DNA from: Pyrenopolyporus hunteri
Taxonomy: Eukaryota; Ascomycota; Sordariomycetes; Xylariales; Hypoxylaceae
Direction of reading: 5' to 3'
Length of the DNA stretch: 64,000 nucleotides
Assembly (NCBI GenBank): GCA_902806595.1
Contig: CADCXC010000004.1
Coordinates: forward strand, 1,302,001 to 1,366,000
Position 1 is the stretch's first letter, and every line of letters starts with the position of its first letter. The position numbers were made by a program, and so were the translations under genes. Below are positions 33,499-46,394 of this stretch, one piece after another. The notes under the pieces were generated by a model. The model did no database searches and was not told the origin of the DNA. It saw nothing but the letters and a program-made list of their open reading frames with translations.

Positions 33499-35701
33499 CT
33501 GAAAGCGAATGTTGCTACCTACAGGAGGCAGGATTGATAATGTGTTCGATTGCGCCGGCCTAGGTAGGTTATGCGGTTGCTCTCAGCTGAAGAGCTAGGC
33601 TAGGCGGTTATTCGTGGGAATCCCAAGGCCCCCCGCTCCATCTCCAAGCTCAATGTCAAATGCGTGAAAATAGATAGCCGAGTATTTTTTTGAGATACCT
33701 ATTCAAAACAACAACACACAAGATCGCCAATGAAAGAGAGTCGGGGTTAAGCGAACCGAGATACGAGATTCAAGGATTCGAGGGCTATCGAAGCTAAAGT
33801 GATAACGCGTGGGACGTCATTGATGAGGCGTAAAGACCCAAGTACCCCCCGAGGCTCGAGGAGGCTGAAAAAAAATGTTGTAAAGATGATGGGATTGTTC
33901 TTTGGGCGGGCTTCGGCGCGAGGGATGGCGGAGCTTTCTCTCCTACGTGCATGGGATTCTTGGTAAGCTGTGCCGCGGACTTACTATTGCTAGGCTTGTT
34001 TGGGTCAACAACTGCAGCGGCATACCCACGACGTCACCGTCAGGTTGCAGCTGATAGGGTGGTAGCTGTGGTTGCGCGGAACTCGCAACAAGAATCCTCT
34101 TGAGTGTTTGAATGGATTGGACTGGACCGGATTTGAGCTTTGGTTGTTGTTTTTTTTTTTGGCGCGGGTTATCTTTAGTTTATCTTCCGGCAAATTTGAG
34201 CTCTATTTTATTTTAGAAGTATTTTAGTAGGCTTTCCTCTCGACAGGTTAGGTAGGTGTACCTACCCTCTTAACTGGCATAGGCAGTAACTTATCCAGTA
34301 GCGGTTAGATGCCACTTCCTCTAGAGCAAGCCCCGACACAATTTAGCTCACTTGCCAGCGCCTACCCAATACACGTGTAGGTACCTAAGGTAGGTACCTA
34401 GGTAAGTACCAGGGCACCTCACCTCTCTCGCTCAACTTTAAAGGGATTTATTTTTAAGGGATTTTCCAATGAACCCCCACCTCTCCGACCCCACATCTAG
34501 TCTTGTTCCACATGCCCGCTCGTCCCCCCATTTCGAACGCCTAGAACCGAGCTAGAGCGAGCTACCGTCCAATCAGCTCTCCCCTGATACTGAGTTTTTT
34601 CGTTGAACCGAGCTGCCATCCGGGTCGGCGACGAAAGATGCATATCTGAGACCATTTGAACATAACAGATAGGCATTTACGATATTTACCCTTTAAAAAG
34701 AGCATGGGCACCGAGCAATCTCCATCCCCCGCATCCCAAACTTCATCATCCGCACCCATACCCATACCCATACCCATCTCCATCTCCATACCCATCTCCA
34801 TAAACCCATCCCTCCTACATTAGGTACATATGCACCCGGGATGTCAATGCTGAATGCACCTAACTATATGCACGTTGGTGAGTTCGCCATCGACGAAAAA
34901 AAGGGTCGATGCCACCCAACTTTACCTATCAATCCAAAGGCTCGGGAATGTCGGGGCTTCGGATGATGCAGATTTGCATACCCGATCCGGCCGGGACGCG
35001 AGTTTATGGTCCCCGACGATAGCTGCCATTCGAGACCCCGCGACACCGCGACACCCATTCGAACAGTCTTAGAGAAATGTGAAGTGTGAAGTGTGAAGCT
35101 CACTACACAAGCCTTCTATCCTACGTACCTATCATCCCAAGACATACAGAAGACTCATCACGTAGTATCTTCCACGGCATGGGTTTCCCGCAACCTCGAT
35201 CCCGTGCAGTGAGCTCTATGCAATTCTATGCAATGGCCATCCAGAATGAGATTGCCTGGAATGACTGTCAGCCCACTTCGCGATCTTGGTGCTTTGGTAT
35301 ATGTAGTCGCCACATATATTAACCGTCTTCTGTTCCATTTTCTTTTCGGTAGCGTCGATGAAGTTTCTTGGGAGTAACCCTTTCCTTCGACTATACGAGA
35401 ACTATTCATGTATAACAGACGTCATTATACATCTAGGGCGTTCCTTTCTCTCATACAGGAATCTAAGCCAGGAGCGGCCTAGACGAGGCGAAACGGCAGA
35501 TGGACCTACTTTTATATACAACGTCGCGGCGAATAATAAGCGAGGAACGCATTAGACCAGCACCCTATCATATACCTCCATGTGATCTTTAAGAGAACGC
35601 CATATTACATTACACCTACCTACATACCAGGTATAAAATAAGACGCATCCTAGAAACCCGATGATACCCAGACCTGCCATAGCAACCCACGCTCGGCGAC
35701 C
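33499..35701. other. Intergenic region with minisatellite
   Basis: This 2.2-kb region includes the promoter of the Zn2Cys6 gene. TACCTAGGTA motifs are near 34380-34408 and a CCCATA/CTCCAT minisatellite lies at 34752-34802. Frames of up to 83 codons are present; the MEMGM-type frame at 34562-34801 is only the minisatellite translated. No gene is supported. Confidence 0.6.
34752..34802. repeat. CCCATA/CTCCAT hexamer minisatellite
   Basis: About eight hexamers alternate between CCCATA and CTCCAT. On the reverse strand it reads as a Met-Gly-Glu frame, which I regard as non-coding. Confidence 0.85.
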
Positions 35702-36471
35702 ATGGCTTCCATCGGCAACATAAACCTACCATTCTCTCCCCCTTCCCCTCCCCCGTCCTATTCCGGCGCCCCATCCCATCGCGCATCCCGGGACCAGTCC
35801 CGCCGAGCCTCTTCACGCTAGAAACGGCGAGCCCTCTCGGCCGAGCAGAAACAGCACCTAGCCTCGTCCTAGGCGGACGTCGTCGCCCGCGTCCCGGGGA
35901 AGGACGCGACGGCCGACGAGGTGCGGGCGTGGCTGGCGACGGTCCTCGCGCGGCGCTCGCACCCGGCCCCCGAGCGCGTGCTGGACGCGCTGCGCTGGAC
36001 GGGGCGGGACCTGCACCGCGCGTCGTACGTGGCCACGCGACACCGGCTGCGAGCCGAGGCGGACGGGATCGTCGTCGCCCACGACATCTGCGACGCCGCC
36101 AAGGTGAGTTCCCATCACTTCCCAACATCGCCAAAGTCCCCATCCATGTCACTTCTACTTCCCGTGTACAAATACGTATATACGTATGTACATGTAGTCC
36201 TGAAGGCATGGCGGTTTAAGCGAGCCTGGGTAAGGCGAGGCGGTAGGCTAGGGGTTGGGCTGGTCGGGACCCAGGTAGGCAGACGGAAGATCTCGGCTAA
36301 CACCAGCGCTTCTACGTAGCAATCGCGTCGAAAAGCGAGGCTACAACGGCAAGGCTGCAAGACCAGGAGAAGGCTGCGTTAGGGGGGAACGAACGAAACG
36401 AACGCATGGGGGCTGGCTGGAACTTTGAGTGGGTGAGGCCGGGGGGGTTTGGAAGCGGAATACGACTCTAG
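35702..36471 (+). pseudogene. Coding-like gene interrupted by two in-frame TAG codons
   Basis: From the ATG at 35702 one frame runs 134 codons to a GTGAGT donor at 36104, except for TAG at 35819 (codon 40) and TAG at 35870 (codon 57). The region after the second TAG is extremely G/C-rich at third positions and reads as a charged helical protein (ADEVRAWLATVLARRSHPAP, then LRWTGRDLHRASYVATRHRL). The intron 36104-36306 ends at GCTAACACCAG, and exon 2 (36307-36471) continues in frame as RFYVAIASKSEATTARLQDQ and ends at a TAG. A second acceptor at 36319 would end the protein early. I do not recognise the family. Both internal stops could come from a single C-to-T change in CAG. A decayed gene is the simplest reading. 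An unseen first exon spliced to the CTAG at 35872 would be an alternative that avoids both stops, but I see no good donor. Confidence 0.5.
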
Positions 36472-37550
36472 CTGGTGTTGTTGCCGGGGGTGGCTAGGCT
36501 TCGGGACCGGAACGCTCGCTCGCTTCTATTCAGATCGGCATGGTTGGTTTGCTCCCCCTGGTGTTCGTACCCGTCGCTTCGCCCCATGGGGTAGTAAGTA
36601 GATGATCCAATCACCGCGACTCCTATAGTTTGTAAGAATCATATTCAGCTCTGGGCTTTTTTCTCCTTAGGCGGCGCCTATTAAGGCATGTGTGAAGCAC
36701 CTTCCAACAAGCTCGATCTTTACTCAGCTTCCATAGATTATCGAGAGCATAGGCTAGGAGTTTGATTGTATTAGGCACGTGTCCGCAAGGCTCTATATAC
36801 GGAGTGCCCTCTTATACAATCAAAGATATATCTACTACGAAGACATGGACATTTATAAGCGAGACAGTGGAATAGATAATAGCTCAAAGGAACATATGCC
36901 AATAAGAAGGAATCTCATTAATATGAACGACCGGCTTCGCCTATTAGACGTCTCCTATCCGATACCATATCTACCACTGCGCCTGGGTGAATTTTATGTT
37001 CCTGACATCCGCGTAAAATAGGAAATAACAAGATCTCATACCATCTGTAAAGTCCCCAAGTGAAAAAGATATCCTAAAAGCTAAAATCTCGTGTTCGCAA
37101 CGCCTTGACCCCTATTCGAAAAGAAAAAGGTTGGTGCGCACAGGGTATAGCAATGACTCGATGGTACCTGATTTTCCAATCCCTTTTCCCATACCCAGGT
37201 TGACTCTTTACCTAGTACACAATTCTTTCGTATTTCAGATGGTACCCCCTTGCCTGTGAGATCCCCGAAGCCGAAATTTTGATCATTGTACAGAGGTACC
37301 GCAGCGAGTCCCTTATTAGGAAATATGATCTAGTTGCCCAATCCAGTCTATATAGTATGATTCTCCTTTTTCCCAACCAGACATGTAAACGACGAGGGTA
37401 AGACGATCCGATATAGAGCGAGATGATCCAGCGCCGAGGAAAAGGAATAAGTCATTAAACGTCGTAACCCGAATATCCGAAGCTCCCTGGAAACCCGCCA
37501 AGAAAGAAAGTATAGCCTTCAACGTAGCCGGCGTCGAATTCCGGTCTAAC
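36472..37550. other. Intergenic region, no gene recognised
   Basis: About 1.1 kb upstream of the MFS gene 3' end. A frame at 36775-37021 (80 codons) has no ATG of its own at the start and no recognisable domain. Nothing else stands out. Confidence 0.5.
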
Positions 37551-39535
37551 CTATGTCGTCGGTTCGGGGGAAGCTGCCTGATCGGCAACCTGAGTTGTTT
37601 CTGGTTTTTTATTAGTGGGGATATCCCCGCCGCCTGTATGGTTCTCCGGCTCTTGAATCTGAAGTCCGACAATCGCGCCGCCGATGGCTACAAGAGCACT
37701 GCACCACCATGCAAGGCCCGAGTAACCCGACTTCAGACCGATAGCGTAGAGAATGCCGGAGATCGTTGGACCAAACGCACGGCAAAGGCTTGCGGTAGAT
37801 GCCGCCACACCGTTAATCGTACCGAGGGCGAGGTGGCTCGGCGCCGAATCCGCAGTCAAGATAGCATTACTCGGGTAGGCCATGCTTGCAAACGTGCATT
37901 TCCAGACCAAAATCATCCCAACGCCTATCATCCGATATTTCTCAGGCAATAGCACTAGATACGGCGTGACCAAATAAAGCGAGAAATAGGCAATGACCAA
38001 GAAGCGGAACAAGCGACGCGCGCCGAAACGTTTTAGGACCGGCGGAATTAAGAACATATTGATAAGCAACTGATACGCCCCTTGGGCACTTAGGATGATG
38101 CCGACCGTTTTGCTGTCGAGTGCGAATCCATCCACGAACTTGAAGGGTAGTGACGTCGGCATTCGATGATCCGGGGGCGTGGTGCTTAGAAAAACGGGAA
38201 ATAGCTGATCAAAAGTCATCGTGTGGCTATAGAACCACGTTAATTAGAACGCATTCCCATATCTCTATAGCATGAAAGAACTCACAAGGCTAAAATTCCA
38301 AACGAAATAATGTTTAGTATCACCGGTCGGGTAAAGATTCTGGAAACCCCAAGGTTCGAGGTTGCACGGCCGGTCTCGAGGTCGAGCGAGTCCCACGAAA
38401 TCGAGGGAACGGAAGCCGATCTGATTCGTGGTGAGTTTTCGGGGGAATTCTCGTTCGTTTGGTACCCTGGTAGTTGTTCGTCGTGGTCAATGAGCGGTTG
38501 AGCTTCCATAGCCAATCTGGACTTCTCGTCCCGCGGTTCGGTGCATTTTCGAAAGAATGGCAGGGTCGACAGGATCCAGTTTCCAAATTCAAGCCCTCGG
38601 TCTCGCCTAAGCCTCTTCTCGGCATGTGTCTCCTCGAGGAACAAGATTCCGTTGACAACTCCAATCACCACGATGAAAGCGCTAAAAAGGTTGGGGAGAA
38701 GATATGGGTATTTCTCCCAGATGCCACCGGCTGGAAATAGATTTGGGTAGCTAGTACAGGGCCGAGCAAGTGCACCGCCGATCATTGGCCCAATTATCGA
38801 TCTAGTAAGGAGTTAGATGAAACTTGTGCAAAAGATCGAATCTTCCGGGGTATTATGACTGACCCTAAACACCACACGACCGGCATTATGGTATAGGCCC
38901 GGGCTATTAAAGTCAGCTATCCGCTCTAGAGTTTTCTGCTGTAACGGTCGACTCACGCTGATGCTCCTTGGCAGTTACTAATTCAGCTACTGTCGTTTGA
39001 AGCACTCCCATATTCCTATTTTCAGTGTTAGTAATTTTTTTGACTCGAAATTAACCAAAAGCACTGCCGTACCCGTTCAGAAGGCCTCCAACTGCTCGGG
39101 CGATGAGTGCAACTGTCAGATTAGGAGCAAAGCCGAATATTAGAACACTTAGGGCAGTGCCGATGAGGCCCATGAGCAAAACTGGTTTCCGTCCGATTTT
39201 ATCGCTTAGCCGTCCCCACAGAAGGCCCGTCGAGAATTCCGCGAAGGTGAAGGCTGATGTGACCATGCCGGCGAAGAATGAGATTTTGCTCTTGTCGTCG
39301 GTGATGTGAAAGTCCTCGATCATAAAGTAGATGTACGGGAATATACCCATGAAAGCAATTGGTTCGCATATTCGACATATTGCTAGTCGGTGGCATGTCA
39401 GTTCAAGATCCAAGACGCGCGTTCTTACCGAGTCTTACCTAGGACTAGCATCTGTCGCTTTGGAAATGGTGGGACGCTGGTACTACGCATAGTAGTCGAA
39501 GGACGACCGTCCTTCACGAACGAATTATTCCTCAT
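37551..39535 (-). CDS. Major facilitator superfamily transporter (ZIFL / YCR023C-like)
   Basis: Six exons (39535-39439, 39382-39073, 39015-38957, 38903-38864, 38801-38286, 38226-37551) encode 565 residues. The first membrane helix contains ICRICEPIAFMGIFPYIYFM, typical of the fungal ZIFL-like group. MFS motif A, GRLSDKIGRKP, is at 89-99, between helices 2 and 3. RAYTIMPVVWCLGSIIGPMI lies around the fourth and fifth exons. A long hydrophilic loop of about 85 residues separates the two six-helix halves (EKRLRRDRGLEFGN to LETGRATSNLG). The C-terminus is hydrophilic. Transport by proton antiport across the plasma or vacuolar membrane is expected; the substrate is unknown. The 40-nt and 59-nt exons are easy to miss, but all splice junctions keep frame and restore the family pattern. 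Confidence 0.9.
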
Positions 39536-40794
39536 GGCGGTTGAAACGTTACGGTGTCGTCGGAAGCCCCGCGCTACATGAAAGACTCTAAATCTGCGGG
39601 ACGGACGTGAGAGCCGTGAGAGCCGCGAGAGCCTTAAGCTGAGTGTAGTAGGGACAACTCAAGACCGGAGGCCGAATAGTAGCTCGGACGTCCCTCGAAC
39701 TAGGGGGATGGGACGATATCGGTTAACCAGGTAGTGGAATCCCTCAGAGCGCGGAGGGCCCCTTGGTAGGTTTTATAGATCAATCAAGTGTATGTAAGTC
39801 TAAAGTCAGAGAGGCGAGCAAGAGTTGACTCGTCAACCCGGGACTACTGAGTTCCTATGATGTTCGACAAAGGTTGTGCAAGTGAGGCACACAACGGCGG
39901 GAAAGCCGGACGAATGGTCGGACGAGTAGTCGTTTGGGTAGTCAGTTGAGTAGTCGGGCAGGCAGTAAAATGAATAATCAGCTTGGCATGGCGAGGTGAG
40001 GAGGAGACGGAAGAAAAAGAAAGCTGATAGAAGTAGGCTAGAAACAGACCAACCGGCAGAGGAGGCATCCATGGCGGGAGACGGATATTAAGTTATTTAA
40101 TATTGGAACCAGCGGTGACAGATGTTAGGCGAAAAGCAAAAGGGCGAGCGCGCAAGTGCAATAGATGATCCTTCCAGCAGTGCCAGGTGTAACGCGGCGA
40201 TGGTCTCACAAGGTATGGAGTCCCAACTTCGTGGAAACAGCTCTGTCATGGAAGCCAGAAGTGGACTGCTCTGGTGGGCCCTCATCCCATGCTCAAGCGG
40301 TACGGGGTAATAGCGATGACATGTACCTGCAAATGAGAGAAAAGTCGGGACTGGAAGCCTTACGAGCTAGCACCAGCAGGTGCAAGCCTGACTCGACTGA
40401 CCACGCGGGTCACGGAAGCTACTCGACCAGGATGATGGAAGCACATTTTGAGGGAAGGAAGTTGATGAGAAGTATCTGGTACACCAGGGATCCTTACTAG
40501 GTAGCTTCCCACTTCCCACTACCCTACTCCGGCAATGGATGCATGGCTTGCTCTGACAGGACAAGGGGGTGGTTTGTTGCGGTAGTAGGGTAAAGTAGTG
40601 CAGTGTAGTGTAGTGTAGTGTGGCAGCAGTGGTGGTTGATGGTGAGGTACCAACCCAGGGCTCCCGGTCTCCGCTAGCTTCGCTACCTACCTACATACAT
40701 TTGCTTACACTACATGTAAATGTCAAGTAGCTTGCATGGTAGGGAGCGAGATATTTCAATGTACATGATATGTACCAGCGTATGTTATGTATGT

Positions 40795-40831
40795 ATACCT
40801 ACATACCTACATACCTACATACCTACATACC
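40795..40831. repeat. (ACATACCT)n tandem repeat
   Basis: About four and a half octamer units, joined to TACCTAC motifs on both sides. Confidence 0.85.
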
Positions 40832-41189
40832 CAGGTGGTACGTATTGTACCATACCTACAAGCAGTATAGCATGCAGCAGGAGCAGAGAATACGTACATA
40901 CATAGCGCAGCATGTAAAAAGGGTTGTGAACCTTTCCCTCTTAGGTTTAAGCCCTTCAATAATAAGCCGCGGCCAGTGGTAAGCGTTGAGCTCATTGGCA
41001 ATTTCACCACGCACCAAAAGCTGAATGGTGGAGCCGCCGGGGATCTGAGCGGACGGGCCTGACACGACACTTGGGAGAGATACGGCAGCAAGTCAAGCAG
41101 TCAAGCGGTGAAGGATTATCCACAGCCTCTATACGACTACGTAGTATGTACCTTGCAATATTTTATGTATATGTGTATAGGTATACGTG

Positions 41190-41225
41190 TTTATTTATTT
41201 ATCTATCTATCTATCTATTCATTTA
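41190..41225. repeat. (TTTA)/(ATCT) microsatellite
   Basis: Two TTTA-type units pass into about five ATCT units and then ATTCATTTATT. Confidence 0.85.
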
Positions 41226-41686
41226 TTGTTTTGGGCGCGAGGCTTAAAAAGTAGGTAAAGGGAAGAAGGGAACCCGGTGAGGAAGGGTAGACTGTGCGTG
41301 GCTCCGAGTGGGATTGGACAACGGAAATAGCATAACAGCTGGGGTATTTAAAGATGAACCGAATGGCCGGTACGGGGGGTACTGATGGGAAGCATCGTCT
41401 ACCATGACGCAGACGGTGCAGAGGGCTTCAGCCCAGCACCCGCCAAGCCTCGTTTATATAAGCGTTAGATTAGGTACTATGGCACCCATATACTATGGAC
41501 GAGTACAATACCCAACAACTTCCTCCATGTACCACCTACCTAATACATGTACGGTACAATACTACAACTAGTAGGCCTTCGGTATACCTTAGCATAGGCA
41601 GTGAGTGGTACGGCTAGTACCTAATACGCTAGGCACACCCGGCGTTATTGCCCTCAACCGAGAATATTCCGCCCCTAGGGCTACTA

Positions 41687-41715
41687 GATTAGATTTATTA
41701 GATTTATTAGATTTA
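41687..41715. repeat. 9-bp tandem repeat GATTTATTA
   Basis: About three head-to-tail copies of GATTTATTA, the first and last incomplete. Confidence 0.8.
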
Positions 41716-44700
41716 TGTATGTAGGTCCATACATACGCATGTATGTATTTTTTTTCTTCTTCATGGTACGTGTGGATGTGGTGACGTGCGGACGCAACAA
41801 AACGCTGCACCCACAAAGTTGGAATATGATCCCGGACCTCATCTTATGCGTATGTTGTGCTACTCCCGGTAGTCAGCGGAATTGCCGCGCTTGGTATGTT
41901 TCGTCGGTGCAGCTACCCGTTTCGAAACTTCCGCTTCCTTGAACATCACATCAATTTCGCATACCCGTCCGCCATCTTGTGTATGCAAGTGCGTGTGTAT
42001 GTGTGCGTAAATGTGCGTATGTATATGCACCTACGCAGGGAAAATAAACCCCGTCACCTCGACGGCGGAGGATTAGGTACGCTGAGTCAAAATATCTCGT
42101 GTGTAATCACTCCACAGGTCGTGGAGTCGAATCCGTCTCATCCGCACCGCAACCCTTCAGAAAACGGCCAGTTCTTTGATCTCGGGTGAGAATGAGGCGG
42201 GTTAGTCGGGACTGGTTTAGGATAACGATGTCGTTATCTGACAATGACACTTCTAGGCAATGCAACCTAGAGCTCGTTCCCCACAGTATACGACGCCTTA
42301 TCCTTGTGCGATACCTTGTAAACGGCGTGGTGTAATCGCATTTCCTCACAATCCAGTTATCGACGATCAGTACATAATACCTGGGAACCGAAATGCTCGC
42401 CTAACTCGGACCCGGACGAGGGACGATCAGATTGACATACAGAAACTTGTACATACTTACCACCTACCCTCTTCTCTCTCCCTCCATCGTATGGTCGGAC
42501 TATCATTCTTCGACTCGACATCAAGCCCATTTCGCAACTAAAGCCAGTCGCCGAGCAGATCACATGTATGTCTTCCTCGTGAAGCGCCGTGCAACACGGT
42601 GGTGGAGATTGCTGTCTTGTCAGCTGAGCGCATCGTACACGTAGCTTGACGATCAGAAAAGCGTTTTGCGAATACAACTTCGTACAATCTCACGGTCAGG
42701 ACTCCACAGTTATTTCGTTTCCCCGAGCTATCCAAGTTTTTTTTTTTGTCCTTTTCTTTTCTTTTGCCCTTCTCTACTTCATTTTTCCTCTTGGGCGCTA
42801 GAGCAGGCTATGGAACAAATCCGTAACGTTCTAGAAGACTTCTGGTAGGCCTGTCCTTGTCAGACCATGTGGCAAATGAAATCTTATGATAGCATGTAAT
42901 GAATAGAGGAGCTTGCTCCGAATGGATAGTGAGGGGCTAGCATAAAGCGAGATGAAATCCGTTTTCTCCCCCCCCCCCCCTTTTAGCTTAGGCATCTTAT
43001 CTAAAGTTCCGCGGCACGCCGGGTAAGATCCGGTGAGCCGCTACGAAAGAAAAAGAAAAGGAAAAGGAAAAGAAGAAAGAAAAGAAAAAAAGAGCGCGGC
43101 TGCGGAGAAGCCGAGCAGTTCGTCGACTCGCCAATTCGATTCCTTAGCGTGCGTCGGCTGCGAATAGGATCGCCCGTTGAACAGAGGTGAGCAGACCGGG
43201 TGTTGGCCTCTTCTACTATAGGTACTTGCTTTTCACTAAGATTGGGCGAGATACGCATAGCAGCCTGGTGTATGGTATGTACGTATATTTCCTATATTTC
43301 CCGTGCTTAAGGCTCTGCACAGGGATGCCCCATCGCTCACAAATAACACAGATTCGTTTTTCGCCCTGCGTTTGGGACGGCGCATAGAAATGCGCACGGC
43401 CATCGTGATCGTCCAATTTCAAGGATACCATATGGGGGGTTTCAGATACAGGGATAACCCATGGGTTGACGGGCCTGACCCAACCATTTGGCGCCCTGAT
43501 ATCGACTACCGGAAGCTTGCCGCTTAGGAAAAAAAAAGTTTTCCTTGTTCGCCCTGAAGGCTGGGGCTCCATGTACTGTGCTGGTCACTCCCTTAGTCAT
43601 TTTCTTTTCTTCCTCCCCCTATACTAAAAGTCCTACCCCCTTTTACCGGAGTTCAGGTACCTAGCTAAAGTACCTACCTAGGGAGGTGGTAGATCCGATT
43701 TTATCGTTCCAGGAATCGTTTTCGTCTGGAAAAGGGGAAAATAGACACGCATGCAGACAAGATCATATGATCTATATGCTCCGAAATGAGATCGATATTG
43801 ATAGATTGTTAGGATCGTCGACCCAGCATAACTCTAATCGAGTTGGGCGATGTTTTACGGATTAGAAGTCCCAAGCTACGAGTAGATCGAGAGTAGGCAA
43901 GGCTATGCACGAATCAGCAGACATCCGCTGTTAGCTAGGTAGCGGAAAGCTAGATTCAGATATTCTGCATACATGTGGAACATGCAATGTCGTGCAGCAG
44001 AAGGTCCACGTTTGATGAGGCACGTCAACAGCGTGCGTGACCTGTTATTCCAGCGACCTGGGTGCTTGCAAAAGGATGAATTCTTTCCCCTTTCCCACGA
44101 AAGCCAAGTTGTGGCAGGGCTGCTGCGTTGTCTCCAGTGACCGGAGGGTTATTGGGTTTAAAGGGACCCGATTACGTCAATAGCTCACCGCCCCTTTTGG
44201 CAGACGTTGGACTTGAAGACGGGATTCTGCGGCGGTGCCCGACCAGAAGCTTGCACGTATCAACTGGCTGGATCGGAAGACCTCAAGCGCCGTGAAACTT
44301 GCTGATCCTCTTGGGCTGTGTTTTTATTTTTACTTTTTTTTTCTTTTCTTTTCTCATGTTCCGAGTTGCTAATCCTCGAATTCCCTGTTCTTCCCGTTGT
44401 CCTGGTCTTCCTATTAGCATAGGCTGTTTGGATGTTTGGGTTATGCTTGGGTTAGAGAAATAGGGAGGACAGACGTAGAATAATTACCGGTACCTACATA
44501 CCTATACGTACATATAGTGTAAGTCAACGGGTATTGAGGTACATACCACTTTGACTAGACCTGTCTAAGAATTAGGTAGGTACATAACAGATACATTCGC
44601 AGCTAAGTAAGGGTTAGCCTCACCAACTCAAACTTACACACGCGGAAGCTGACGCCTGAAACTAAGAGCTCAAATTTCCTTCGGAGCTGGCAAGAGTCCC

Positions 44701-45714
44701 GAATGGACGCAGCTCTCTTTATTACCCACTCTTTCCCCCTTCCCTAGCGCCTTGTAACAGCCTCGAGATACATACCATAGTACCGAGGAAAGGGGCTTAC
44801 CTAGCTCTGCTCATGGAAGCTGTGGAGCCAGCTAGGTACCAGCCCATTTTGGCCGTAATAATATTCCGCGAGTATATATGATTACATGATTAGATATAGA
44901 CAGCCAGCGCAGGGATGGTCCCGGGGATCTATTATTGGAAAACAAGAACATAATAGTACGGGGAAGGACGGTCGGCGGTGAGACATTCCGGCGCAGTTGA
45001 CGACAACCGGGACTCGACTCGGCTCCACAGCCCGCCTCGCTGTATGTATAATACCGAATATATTATTACTAGGCGCAGACGGCGGCAGAGGGCGAAAGTG
45101 AAGGGCAAGGAAGGATCGAAAGAGCGAGGGAAAAAAATCGGAATAAAATGATATAAGAATCCAGCGAATGGTGTGCCTAGTTTCGATACCAGCACAACAT
45201 GTACATATGTATGAGACAGCCATAAATTTCAGATCGTCGGGTTGATGAATGCACCGGAGCAAGCGCGAACGCTAGCCGGTTGACATGAGATCGGATGATG
45301 GTGAGCCTCCAAGCTGGCGAAACATGGCTTGCGCCGGTGGGGAAACCGATTGGAGCCCGCTCAGGGGGGATAAGGCGGAGGATAATAAGGTGGCCCATTG
45401 GGGGTCATTGGAATGATGTGATGATGACTGTGGTTACCTACAGAGCCATGTCTTGACTTCCTTGGTCTGGCCACCTTGACGTAAGTCGTTGATATCCGGC
45501 GGTATTGTGATATACGCGCTTTGAATTCGAGTCTGGAAGGCCTCCTACGGGATTGGTATCTTGCGGTGAAGCTTGAACCCGTGATATCGTACATTTATGC
45601 GAAACCCGGGAGCGTTTCTTCAAAGGTGGATCAAAACCTGAAAACTACCAAGGTACCTGCTGTAGAACTATGTGAGGAAATGTGGCCGGTCGCCATAAGA
45701 AATCGACGACAATC

Positions 45715-45751
45715 TACATACCTACATACCAGGTAAGTATGTAGGTATGTA
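45715..45751. repeat. Inverted repeat, 14-bp perfect arms, 9-nt loop
   Basis: TACATACCTACATA is followed, after nine bases, by its exact reverse complement. It could form a hairpin and belongs to the same A/C/T/G-poor repeat vocabulary as the dispersed motif. Confidence 0.85.
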
Positions 45752-46394
45752 CCTCTACCAAGAGATATGTGTAGGTATGTAGGTGATCAATCGTGGCCCC
45801 CCTATGTTAGGTACAATACCTTACATGCGCATGTGAGTACGTACTTCTGAGGCATGTCCGGGTATGCGTGTAGGTACATGTCCCTATCTTAGATACTTTT
45901 GCATACCCTAAACTCAACTTACCTCTTTGAAAGCGTGCAGGTGCAGATCAACCAACCGCCACGTGGGGAAGTACCGATAGGTATATGAACCGAATGAGGT
46001 AGGTACCTACATGTAGGTAGGGGATGCATTAAACTAACTACCTACATATAAGTACAGAAAATTATACGTTTTATAGACATACATTACAGGAACGCAGTGG
46101 TTAATTGCTAATCATGTGTCTCATAGGTCTGGCAAGGACATTGAACCATTTCGTCCAGTTTCATATGTACAATACATACCTACGTGTAGGTAGTTAGGTA
46201 CCTAGAGGGGCATGCATCTTGTGTTGAACCTGCCCAAACCTTAGATACCTACCTACCTATCTCACTCCTACATTAGTTCTGTTAGCTGCTTCCCACGTTA
46301 AGCACACCCTTCATAGGTTATATACCTAGGTACCGAGGTACGTAAGGTGAATAATTTTAGGTACTTCAAATATCTCTAATCGTGGAATGCTGAG

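Larger units (their letters stand above)
39536..46394. other. Gene-poor region, left part
   Basis: No intact gene is recognisable in 6.9 kb. Frames reach at most about 126 codons (44882-45262) and show no domain. The region is rich in short repeats: ACATACCT units at 40795-40831, TTTA/ATCT at 41190-41225, a 9-bp repeat at 41687-41715, poly-pyrimidine tracts near 42740, 42970 and 44330, an inverted repeat at 45715-45751, and many TACCTAGGTA-type motifs between 45990 and 46345. Confidence 0.55.

Noticed and set aside
40165..40500. 111-codon plus-strand frame
   Set aside because: No domain and random-looking composition; not supported as a gene.
42100..42160. Possible tRNA B box (GTCGAATCC) near 42123
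   Set aside because: No complementary acceptor stem or anticodon arm at the correct spacing.
43216..43572. 118-codon reverse frame with ATG
   Set aside because: It contains some protein-like stretches, but there is no recognisable family and no coding continuation through introns.
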